From JAWXBT01 sp964523015 (GTDB lineage: Bacteria > Bdellovibrionota_C > UBA2361 > J135), in contig CAZFXN010000056.1 of assembly GCA_964523015.1 (NCBI GenBank), forward strand, positions 1 to 17,443: DNA of 17,443 bases. The letters run 5' to 3'. Shown piece after piece: positions 1-5,815 of the stretch. The notes beneath the pieces were generated by a model. The model was not told the origin of the DNA and made no database searches. It saw nothing but the letters and a program-made list of their open reading frames with translations. The position numbers and the translations under genes are program-made. Numbering within the stretch: position 1 is the stretch's first letter; each line of letters starts with the position of its first letter.

Positions 1-387
1 AACTTCTAAAGCTTCAGCAAATATATCCTCCATTGAAATTCCTTTCGGATACTTGCCTGAAAGTAAGATTTTTGCAGCTTCAACCATCTGCAAAAAGTCC
101 TTATCAGCCGCAAAAGTAATTCGCACTCGCTCAATTGTATTTGCTTGATTTTCTATAGTAGATGGTGGCGGTTTTACGATATTTTTCGGAACAGTATTTT
201 GAAAGTCACCGTCGGCGCCGGAGGAAATTTTAGAATCGTGTTCGTTATTCTCGTCGTGAGTTTGTTGTTGAAAGAGTGGGGCAGAGGCTTCCTTTTTCAC
301 AACATGAATTGGCGTAATTGTATCGCGTGTTCCACGAACAAGTGGATCTTTGAATCTTGAAAGGCGGGATTTGGGTGAAGAGGTTGA
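1..387 (-). pseudogene. HNH-endonuclease-family remnant, 5' end missing, runs off the left edge
   Basis: The minus strand is open from base 387 to the window edge, with an in-frame stop at 388-390 and no convincing start (no ATG; only one GTG near base 300). The translation contains a linker with RFKDPLVRGTRDTITP and, nearer the edge, ERVRITFAADKDFLQMVEA followed by LLSGKYPKGISMEDIF. I recognise this as the central region of the HNH endonucleases frequent in deltaproteobacterial and Bdellovibrio-like genomes; the HNH motif itself would lie beyond base 1 and is not seen. The N-terminal part of such a protein should occupy 388 onwards on the minus strand, but no frame there resembles it. I infer a 5'-truncated gene. 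Plus-strand reading frames over 145-360 are shadows of it. Confidence 0.5.
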
Positions 388-616
388 TCAAAAAGAGATA
401 AATAAACACAGAAATGATGCACTTCGGCTTTCCTTAGCTCTTGGCGAACCGAAAGGTGCGCTTCCTCCCTCTGTTGCAAATGATTTACGAAAGTTCTTTG
501 AGCACTCGGAAGTATCAGAATTATCTCCCAATACTCTGCGAGATATTCTACGTCGTGGAGATGCTGATATAACTGAACTAAAGTCGATTGTCTTTTCGCA
601 TTTTAATGTTGAGTAA
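350..616 (+). CDS. Small hypothetical protein, possibly the C-terminal fragment of a larger gene
   Basis: The frame is open from 308 and the first usable start is TTG at 350; there is no Shine-Dalgarno in front of it. The predicted 88 residues are soluble and helical, with a stretch INKHRNDALRLSLALG and an end ITELKSIVFSHFNVE. The KHRNDxxRL segment followed by a 'lP..v..Dl..F' stretch reminds me of the C-terminal ends of nucleotidyltransferase-like (AbiEii-type) proteins, but this is weak recall and I assign no function. The 5' end runs into the truncated HNH remnant of the opposite strand, so it may be a 5'-truncated leftover. It could still be expressed as a small protein. A TAA stop closes it at 616. 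Confidence 0.35.
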   Translation: MNLERRDLGEEVDQKEINKHRNDALRLSLALGEPKGALPPSVANDLRKFFEHSEVSELSPNTLRDILRRGDADITELKSIVFSHFNVE

Positions 617-680
617 TTAGCTATATATGTTTCTTATTATGGCTTCCTGATAGAGATGGAATAGGAATATAACTTTACTT

Positions 681-1163
681 TCACCCGCTTTTTGAAGTTC
701 TGACACTGTTAAAAAAATCTTTCAGCACTTGGGCGCATCTCTCTGCCTTAATATTTCTAATGACCCGTGGTATTTCTCCTAATCGTAAGTCCTGAGAGAT
801 ATCATACAGTGATCCCATCGCTCCCATCTTTGGATCGCTTGCTCCGAAAATTACAGTTCCGATCCTTGATTGCCGTATCGCTCCGGTGCACATAGTGCAG
901 GGTTCAAGAGTTACACAGAGAATTGCTTCGTTTAGTCGCCAGTCACCGAGGACTTTGCCTGCTTCTTTCAGAGCTAAGATCTCTGCATGAGCGGATGGAT
1001 CTTTTTCCTGTTCGACAAGATTATGGGAGCGAGCAATGATATTATCTTTAATTGCTACGACTGCACCTACAGGCACCTCCCCTTTTTTAAAAGCCAGCTC
1101 TGCCTGAAACAATGCTTCAGACATAAGCGTTAGGGCAAATTCTTTGGATAAATTATTCGCCAT
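681..1163 (-). CDS. tadA: tRNA-specific adenosine deaminase TadA
   Basis: TadA deaminates adenosine 34 to inosine in tRNA-Arg(ACG), allowing it to read CGU, CGC and CGA; it is a cytoplasmic zinc enzyme and normally essential. The cytidine-deaminase-fold motifs are intact: HAE with the zinc-binding His and the catalytic Glu (residues about 59-61 from the ATG) and PCTMC with the two Cys zinc ligands (about 88-92). The N-terminal EVPVGAVV segment is also typical. Length, 160 residues, fits the family. I chose the ATG at 1163; an in-frame TTG at 1178 would add five residues. About 70 bases upstream on the same strand is tRNA-Arg(ACG), its own substrate, so the two may share a transcript. No clear terminator hairpin is seen between its stop and the left-hand fragment. 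Confidence 0.95.
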   Translation of the reverse strand: MANNLSKEFALTLMSEALFQAELAFKKGEVPVGAVVAIKDNIIARSHNLVEQEKDPSAHAEILALKEAGKVLGDWRLNEAILCVTLEPCTMCTGAIRQSRIGTVIFGASDPKMGAMGSLYDISQDLRLGEIPRVIRNIKAERCAQVLKDFFNSVRTSKSG

Positions 1164-1231
1164 AAATTTAGAGTCCAAATTTAAGGTCCAGATTTGGAGT
1201 AAGGCTGATCGTTAGTGAATTTGACAGTTAT

Positions 1232-1308
1232 TGGTGCGCCCTGAGAGATTCGAACTCCCGACCTTCTGATTCGTAGTCAGATGCTCTATCCAACTGAGCC
1301 AAGGGCGC
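1232..1308 (-). tRNA. tRNA-Arg(ACG)
   Basis: A full cloverleaf is present on the minus strand: acceptor GCGCCCT/AGGGCGC, D-arm with GGCTCAGTTGGATAGAGC, anticodon stem CTGAC/… with loop CTACGAA giving anticodon ACG (complement of 1272-1274), T-arm with GTTCGAATC, discriminator A and encoded CCA (1232-1234). A34 of this tRNA is the substrate of TadA, encoded just downstream on the same strand. Confidence 0.97.
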
Positions 1309-1326
1309 ACAATAAAAGGACTGTAT

Positions 1327-1355
1327 TTGATATCAGATTCCTGGATTCAAGGCAA
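1327..1355 (-). promoter_or_regulatory. Candidate sigma-70 promoter for tRNA-Arg / tadA
   Basis: On the minus strand TTGCCT (1350-1355) is separated by 17 bases from TATCAA (1327-1332), placing a start site about 10 bases before the mature tRNA-Arg 5' end. Both hexamers match the consensus only partly, so this is a spacing-supported guess. Confidence 0.35.
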
Positions 1356-1428
1356 AATTAAGGTCAAAAACCCTTGCAATATCAAACACTCTTGCGGTAG
1401 CTTTTCACCTTGTTTGTCGCTAATTAAG

Positions 1429-1521
1429 GGAAGGATGGCCGAGAGGCTGAAGGCGGCGGTTTGCTAAATCGTTATACGGTCAAAAGCCGTATCGAGGGTT
1501 CGAATCCCTCTCCTTCCGCCA
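1429..1521 (+). tRNA. tRNA-Ser(GCT)
   Basis: Class II tRNA of 93 bases with acceptor GGAAGGA/TCCTTCC, D-arm GGCCGAGAGGCTGAAGGC, anticodon loop TTGCTAA (anticodon GCT), a long variable arm (ATACGGT…GCCGTAT), T-arm GGTTCGAATCC, discriminator G and encoded CCA (1519-1521). It is followed 33 bases later by a second serine tRNA on the same strand. Confidence 0.97.
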
Positions 1522-1554
1522 TAATTAATGACTGACATAGAGTTACAATAGTGC

Positions 1555-1644
1555 GGAGAGATGGCCGAGTGGTTGATGGCGCCAGTCTTGAAAACTGGAG
1601 ACGGTGAAAGCTGTTCGGGGGTTCGAATCCCTCTCTCTCCGCCA
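1555..1644 (+). tRNA. tRNA-Ser(TGA)
   Basis: Class II tRNA with acceptor GGAGAGA/TCTCTCC, anticodon arm CCAGT-CTTGAAA-ACTGG (anticodon TGA), a long variable arm, T-arm with GGTTCGAATCC, discriminator G and encoded CCA (1642-1644). Its last 14 bases and the four that follow (1631-1648) are repeated at the end of each 137-bp unit directly downstream. It is probably co-transcribed with tRNA-Ser(GCT). Confidence 0.97.
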
Positions 1645-1922
1645 AGTTGTGATGTGGCTCTACATCTTGCGAATTATAATTAGTATAATAGAGAGAGGGA
1701 TTCGAACCAGTGCGAGCGAGCACAAAGAGTTCTGCGAATCCGCTGAGCGGCGATAGCCGCGAAGAAACTCTCTCTCCGCCAAGTTGTGATGTGGCTCTAC
1801 ATCTTGCGAATTATAATTAGTATAATAGAGAGAGGGATTCGAACCAGTGCGAGCGAGCACAAAGAGTTCTGCGAATCCGCTGAGCGGCGATAGCCGCGAA
1901 GAAACTCTCTCTCCGCCAAGTT
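1644..1922 (+). repeat. Two identical 137-bp tandem units derived from the tRNA-Ser 3' end (rtT-like)
   Basis: Units span 1644-1780 and 1781-1917 and look base-for-base identical. Each ends with the tRNA-Ser(TGA) terminal sequence CTCTCTCTCCGCC; with the next five bases this makes an 18-base direct repeat found at 1631, 1768 and 1905. Inside each unit 18 bases (1690-1707 in unit 1) are the exact reverse complement of the tRNA T-arm and acceptor end. Unit 1 can fold into an outer stem GAGAGAG (1691-1697) with CTCTCTC, an arm GGATTCG (1698-1704) with CGAATCC (1735-1741) carrying an inner GTGC/GCAC hairpin, and a hairpin GCGGC-GATA-GCCGC (1747-1760). An AT hairpin ATTATA/TATAAT precedes this. 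Neither unit keeps a tRNA anticodon or D-arm, so they are not tRNA genes. The layout parallels E. coli tyrT, whose tandem repeats also end in a tRNA 3'-end copy. Confidence 0.9.
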
Positions 1923-1930
1923 AGCATCTT

Positions 1931-2926
1931 ATGAAAGCGATCCTTCTTAAGGAACATGGTGACTCCTCAAAGCTCTATCTGGGCGAGACGGAAATTCCAA
2001 AAATAAAGAATAATGAAGTTTTAATTAAGGTGCACGCCACTGCGCTTAATCGCGCTGATATTTTGCAACGTCAAGGTAAATATCCGCCACCTGAGGGTGC
2101 TAGTACAATTTTGGGCCTAGAGTATGCTGGCGAAATTGTAGACGGATCCGGTGATTGGCAGAAACTTCACAAAAAAGGGGATCGCGTAATGGGCATTGTT
2201 GCTGGAGGCGGTTACGGTGAGTATGTCACTACACCTGTTGAACACTTAATGCCAATCCCCAGTAACCTATCCTTTGAACAGGCTGCCGCAATTTCAGAAG
2301 TGTTTTTAACTGCCTATCAATGTCTTTTTTGGCATGGCGAGTTAAAGGAGGGAGAATCCGTTCTTATTCATGCAGGTGGAAGTGGAGTTGGAACAGCAGC
2401 AATACAGCTTTCAAAAAGTATTAATGTAAAAGAGATCATAGTTACAGCAGGCAGTAAAGAGAAGCTTGCTGCTTGTCGAGAGCTTGGTGCAACTCTGGGG
2501 GTAAATTATAAAGAAGAAGATTTCGCAGCCTGTACGGATAAGCATACAAAAAATCATGGAGTCGATGTAATTCTTGATTTTATAGGGGCCCCTTACTGGG
2601 AGAAAAACATCTCGAGTTTAGCACGAGATGGCAGACTTGTGCTCATTGCATCGATGGGAGGTGACACTGTGTCTGATATGAGTATTCCTAAATTATTTCA
2701 GAAACGAGCTAAGGTAATTTCAACAACATTAAGATCGCGCACTGATGGTTATAAAGCGAAACTTACGAAAGAGTTTGCCCTATGGGCCCTTCCCCTGTTT
2801 CAAAGTGGGTCGTTAAAGCCTGTAATTTCGAAAGTGCTTCCCTGGTCCGAGGTCTCCTCTGCGCACCAGATGATGGAAAAGAATGAAAATACTGGAAAGA
2901 TTGTATTAACGATCGATCTTTTATGA
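1931..2926 (+). CDS. Zinc-independent MDR NAD(P)H quinone oxidoreductase, PIG3-like
   Basis: A cytoplasmic medium-chain dehydrogenase/reductase expected to reduce quinones with NADPH. The 331 residues are full length for the family. Visible: the GroES-like N-terminal domain with NRADILQRQGKYPPPEGAS (about residues 40-58), the signature of the PIG3/TP53I3 type; and the Rossmann nucleotide-binding loop HAGGSGVGTAAIQL (147-160). The cysteines and histidines that bind zinc in alcohol dehydrogenases are absent, which supports a quinone or zeta-crystallin-like reductase. The ATG at 1931 is only eight bases after the last copy of the tRNA-Ser-derived repeat and has no good Shine-Dalgarno, so any promoter must lie in the repeats or upstream tRNAs, or the gene is read through from the tRNA transcript. 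The next gene is about 45 bases downstream on the same strand. Confidence 0.9.
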   Translation: MKAILLKEHGDSSKLYLGETEIPKIKNNEVLIKVHATALNRADILQRQGKYPPPEGASTILGLEYAGEIVDGSGDWQKLHKKGDRVMGIVAGGGYGEYVTTPVEHLMPIPSNLSFEQAAAISEVFLTAYQCLFWHGELKEGESVLIHAGGSGVGTAAIQLSKSINVKEIIVTAGSKEKLAACRELGATLGVNYKEEDFAACTDKHTKNHGVDVILDFIGAPYWEKNISSLARDGRLVLIASMGGDTVSDMSIPKLFQKRAKVISTTLRSRTDGYKAKLTKEFALWALPLFQSGSLKPVISKVLPWSEVSSAHQMMEKNENTGKIVLTIDLL

Positions 2927-2972
2927 ACGCGCCATGTTTGTCAGTTAGTATTTAGCCATGTAAACTGCGAGC

Positions 2973-3218
2973 ATGGCCGAGTTCGAAGATAACATTGATT
3001 CTATTCGTCATGCAATTGAAACGCGGGCTGACCGAATGCTTGAACTTTTAAGTAGTAGTGGTCCCAGTGTTATTCGACAGAGATCTGTTGCGGCCAAAGA
3101 CATTTGTAGATCAATCTCTTGCATTGATTCAGAATTCAAACTGCATCAACAAACTAGCTTTGAATTTGATGAGATTATTAGTTGCTTTGTCATTTCTAGC
3201 GTATCCAATAATACCTAA
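2973..3218 (+). other. Possible frameshifted N-terminus of the following helical protein
   Basis: An ATG at 2973 opens an 81-codon frame starting MAEFEDNIDSIRHAIETRAD, a plausible amphipathic helix. It overlaps the next gene in a frame offset by one base. The larger frame opens only at 3052 and has just a GTG (3058) or a late ATG (3169) as a start. One reading is a single gene starting at 2973 with a one-base shift near 3045-3060. The alternative is that this frame is non-coding. No Shine-Dalgarno favours either. Confidence 0.3.
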
Positions 3219-4146
3219 ATATAGACTTGATCCGAGAACAGACGTGACTGATTCGCCTCGGGAGGAGATGCTTAATACGATAGCATCTCTTGACCAGATG
3301 TTGGTTGATCCATTTAAACAGCTTTACAAAGCATCATTACTTGCTTTAAAAGAACCTCACCTTAGAGAAACTGCTAAGTTTGGGCATGACCTAATATCCG
3401 ATCTCGATGCCGCCATGACTAAACTTGGGCTTAGCAGATCTGATCAAAGACTTCTTCTTAGTCTGGCCCAAACATCTCTCCTAGCAATTGGTCGACTTAC
3501 ACGATTGGAATTAAAAGCCACCTTAGACTATTCATCGTTAAAGGGTAATGAGTCTGATCCTGACGAATGGAATAGGATTGTTGAGCAAGCTTCTAAATTT
3601 TCTATTGGTTGTGCAGAGAGATTTTCTTTATCAGATGAGCAAAAAGTGCCGGAGTCACTTAACGAAATAGGGATCGCTCTCAAAGTAAAAGCCCATGGTC
3701 TTCATGATTGGCTTAAAACGATAGATTTATATCAAAAAGTAATCACTCCAAATTCTGCAGAGCTGGCTGATTATAACAAATTTCTAAAAGCACTTAATAA
3801 AGCTGATGTTCCATTAGGTGACTATCGCGACCTGCTTCATTTTTTCATAAAAGTCGAGGGTACTATTATAACTCTAAGAAAGACCTACCACAATTTGAGA
3901 ATCTCTCAGAGTAATGAAGAAATTAACGAAGAAAATATAGCTGCGGTTAAAGAGAATGCGGAAGCTACTTTTCGACTTCTGTTTACACATAGCCAGCGCG
4001 GATTGTTTGTCCTTGATTCTCTATGCAACGATAAAATAATCTCCAACCAAATCCGTGAGCAGCTAAAAAAGTATTACACTAAACTTGAAGGAAAGGGATT
4101 AAATTTGTTAGATAAGATATTTGACGTTTTTGGTCTTGGTAGTTAA
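3058..4146 (+). CDS. Hypothetical helical protein, family not recognised
   Basis: About 362 residues from the GTG at 3058, or 325 from the ATG at 3169. The sequence is almost entirely predicted helix, with many Leu/Lys/Glu-rich amphipathic stretches and no glycine-rich or catalytic motif that I recognise. A hydrophobic stretch RLLVALSFLAYPIIP just after the second start candidate is too short and interrupted to call a signal or membrane segment with confidence; if translation starts at 3169 it could act as one. The C-terminal half contains regular charged helices (for example EENIAAVKENAEATFRLLF). The frame to its left (2973) may be its displaced N-terminus. It ends in a TAA that interlocks with the stop codon of the convergent lipoprotein gene, overlapping by four bases. 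The long uninterrupted frame argues that most of it is under selection. Confidence 0.65.
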   Translation: MVPVLFDRDLLRPKTFVDQSLALIQNSNCINKLALNLMRLLVALSFLAYPIIPKYRLDPRTDVTDSPREEMLNTIASLDQMLVDPFKQLYKASLLALKEPHLRETAKFGHDLISDLDAAMTKLGLSRSDQRLLLSLAQTSLLAIGRLTRLELKATLDYSSLKGNESDPDEWNRIVEQASKFSIGCAERFSLSDEQKVPESLNEIGIALKVKAHGLHDWLKTIDLYQKVITPNSAELADYNKFLKALNKADVPLGDYRDLLHFFIKVEGTIITLRKTYHNLRISQSNEEINEENIAAVKENAEATFRLLFTHSQRGLFVLDSLCNDKIISNQIREQLKKYYTKLEGKGLNLLDKIFDVFGLGS

Positions 4147-4466
4147 TGGGACTTCCTGTTTTTAGTTTTCTCCTCCGCTTTTCTAAGAGCATTTTTCGCC
4201 TCCGGAGTATCAATTTTCCTAAGAGCATAGGCAGCCGCGCTTTGTACCCCAACATTCTCATCGTAGATAAGTTGAATTAATCTCGGCACTGCGCCATCGG
4301 CTCTTGGAGAACCGCATTGAGCAAGTCCAAGAGCAGCATCGTTTCTATCTTTAGCATTCGCGCTATATAGCTGCTTTAAAAATTTCGGAATCTCCGATTC
4401 TTTGCAACACGCATTGGCGAGGGAAATTAAAGCAATTAAAGTTATCTTGAGTGATTTTCTGGTCAT
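4143..4466 (-). CDS. Small HEAT-repeat lipoprotein, hypothetical
   Basis: The 107-residue product starts with a charged n-region, a hydrophobic core LKITLIALISLANA and Cys20-Cys21, which I read as a lipoprotein signal with a loose lipobox (ANAC). The mature part is built of HEAT-like helical pairs: AKDRNDAALGLAQCGSPRAD then VPRLIQLIYDENVGVQSAA and AAYALRKIDTPEAKNALRKA, the pattern of PBS-lyase/HEAT repeat proteins that serve as protein-binding scaffolds. It has about two repeats, fewer than most HEAT proteins, and ends in a lysine-rich tail. The ATG at 4466 has GAGG about 11 bases upstream. It lies downstream of the M42 peptidase gene on the same strand, separated by a long hairpin. Partner unknown. 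Confidence 0.6.
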   Translation of the reverse strand: MTRKSLKITLIALISLANACCKESEIPKFLKQLYSANAKDRNDAALGLAQCGSPRADGAVPRLIQLIYDENVGVQSAAAYALRKIDTPEAKNALRKAEEKTKNRKSH

Positions 4467-4497
4467 GCTATGAGCCTCAGCCCGAAAAGAGTATTAG

Positions 4498-4567
4498 GTT
4501 TAGATTTAGGACCCCTTTGGGGAGCTTTAAGTGCACCCAGATCACCAAAGGGGTCCTAAATTTAAAC
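4498..4567. repeat. 23-bp inverted repeat with 24-base loop (terminator or small mobile repeat)
   Basis: The arms 4498-4520 and 4545-4567 are complementary with a single mismatch; the inner 16 bases (TTTAGGACCCCTTTGG and its complement) are perfect. It starts seven bases after the M42 gene's stop, so it may end that transcript. No U-tract follows on the minus strand, and the stem is unusually long for an intrinsic terminator. Confidence 0.8.
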
Positions 4568-4573
4568 TATTTA

Positions 4574-5638
4574 TCATCTCGGTGTAAAATCAGTTCTCTC
4601 TGTAACTCCTTTTACAAAAGCAGCCAAAAGCTTCGCCGCATCCTCTAGATCTTTTAAGCAACAAACCTCAACTTGGGTATGCATGTACCGATTTGGAATC
4701 TCAAGACTCCCTGCTGCTACACCTGCTTGATTGACTTGAATAGCGTTAGCATCATTGCCAAGAAGCCTTGAACTTGGTTCAAGCTGATATTTTACCTTTG
4801 CTTTTTTAGCAGCCTCTTTTAGCCGCTTTTCAACGATCGGGTTAATATTCGGTCCGCGAGTAATTCCTGGACCACCACCTAGATTACAAGGAACAGATTT
4901 TTCCGAACGCATTCCTGGGTTGTCGTTGGCATGGGTAACGTCTATTGCGATTCCTACATCAGGAGAGATCCGATAGGTGGCAGTTTTTGCTCCACGAAGC
5001 CCTACTTCCTCTTGAACGGTGCTGACTGCATAGAGGCCAACGCTAAGCTTACTCTTGGCACACAAGCGAAGAGTCTCCATTGCCACGAAAAGCCCAACTT
5101 TATCGTCAAGTGCTGGGGATGCAATTAGGCCGTTCTCAAGCTCTGTAATCCCTAGTTTGAATGTAATTGGATCTCCAATATTTATTTTTCTCTCTACTTC
5201 TTTTTTGCTTTTGGCTCCGATGTCTATCCATAGTTGATTTATGTCACCATGAGATTTGCCACGCTCCTCTGGTTTTTGTAGATGAATTGGCTTTCTTCCT
5301 ATTACTCCTGGAATTTCATTTTTATCTCCATGAATTGTAACGTACGCACCTTCCAGTACTCCAACATCAATACCGCCTAACGGTTGAAAATATATAAATC
5401 CTTTGTCAGTGATATGAGTGACCATCATTCCAATCTGATCGCAGTGACCAGCAAGCATGATTTTTACTTTAGCTTTTGGGTTAAGAATACAGATTAGATT
5501 TCCGTGGTAGTCAGTTTCTATAGCATCTGCGTACTTTTCCATCCTGCTACGGACGACCCGTTGGATCTTTTGCTCAAAACCGGTTGGTGACGGCGTTTTA
5601 AGAAGCTTATATAGGAAGTCTTTTGATTCTTTCTGCAT
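4574..5638 (-). CDS. M42-family metallo-aminopeptidase
   Basis: A cytoplasmic dinuclear-metal aminopeptidase of the M42 family (PepA/YsdC/FrvX type, forming large dodecamers) that trims N-terminal residues from peptides. All metal and catalytic positions are visible in 354 residues: AGHCDQIG (His65 and Asp67), ALDDKVG (Asp178/Asp179), VQEEVGLRGA (Glu210/Glu211), AIDVTHAND (Asp233) and MHTQVEV with His320 near the C-terminus. Family members usually have AHxDEIG; here the first motif is GHCDQIG, a conservative variant. ATG at 5638; no strong Shine-Dalgarno is seen. It is divergent from the fliL-like gene, with a CTGTTTT/AAAACAG dyad in the shared intergenic region, and is followed by a long hairpin. 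The substrate range cannot be told from sequence; some members were named as endoglucanases in older annotation. Confidence 0.92.
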   Translation of the reverse strand: MQKESKDFLYKLLKTPSPTGFEQKIQRVVRSRMEKYADAIETDYHGNLICILNPKAKVKIMLAGHCDQIGMMVTHITDKGFIYFQPLGGIDVGVLEGAYVTIHGDKNEIPGVIGRKPIHLQKPEERGKSHGDINQLWIDIGAKSKKEVERKINIGDPITFKLGITELENGLIASPALDDKVGLFVAMETLRLCAKSKLSVGLYAVSTVQEEVGLRGAKTATYRISPDVGIAIDVTHANDNPGMRSEKSVPCNLGGGPGITRGPNINPIVEKRLKEAAKKAKVKYQLEPSSRLLGNDANAIQVNQAGVAAGSLEIPNRYMHTQVEVCCLKDLEDAAKLLAAFVKGVTERTDFTPR

Positions 5639-5671
5639 AAATAGTCATCGCTTGTTTTGTCGTGAACCTGT

Positions 5672-5692
5672 CTGTTTTATTGTTCAAAACAG
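5672..5692. promoter_or_regulatory. Inverted repeat in the M42/fliL divergent intergenic region
   Basis: CTGTTTT (5672-5678) and AAAACAG (5686-5692) are perfect inverted copies separated by seven bases, about 35 bases upstream of the M42 start. It could be an operator or an mRNA hairpin in the M42 leader. Base composition alone could produce such a short dyad. Confidence 0.25.
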
Positions 5693-5815
5693 AAACCGTA
5701 TAAACTACAAAGAAGGTTTTAGCATCAATTAACTTAGTCCGATATCTAATAATATGCACATGCTAAGGCAAAGGTAGCATCTTTTTTAATATAATTTTAC
5801 CAGGTTCTACATCTC

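Noticed and set aside
145..360. Plus-strand frame of 71 codons at the left edge
   Set aside because: It is the complement of the HNH-endonuclease remnant; the minus strand gives the family-like protein sequence.
1671..1690. AT palindrome in the 137-bp units resembling the brnT operator
   Set aside because: Both are short AT-rich dyads containing TATAAT; the central bases and symmetry axis differ, so a shared regulator is not supported.
1472..1860. Two minus-strand open frames over the tRNA-Ser genes and the 137-bp repeats
   Set aside because: They read antisense through tRNA T-arms and repeat DNA (AEREGFEPP, LARTGSNPSL type translations), a well-known class of spurious predicted proteins.
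1644..1917. Integration (att) duplications from a tRNA-Ser-targeting element
   Set aside because: Tandem 137-bp spacing without any integrase or phage-like gene between copies does not fit attL/attR; the repeat-array explanation is simpler.
4143..4146. Overlapping stop codons of convergent genes as a regulatory device
   Set aside because: A four-base overlap using the self-complementary TTAA is common and needs no special explanation.
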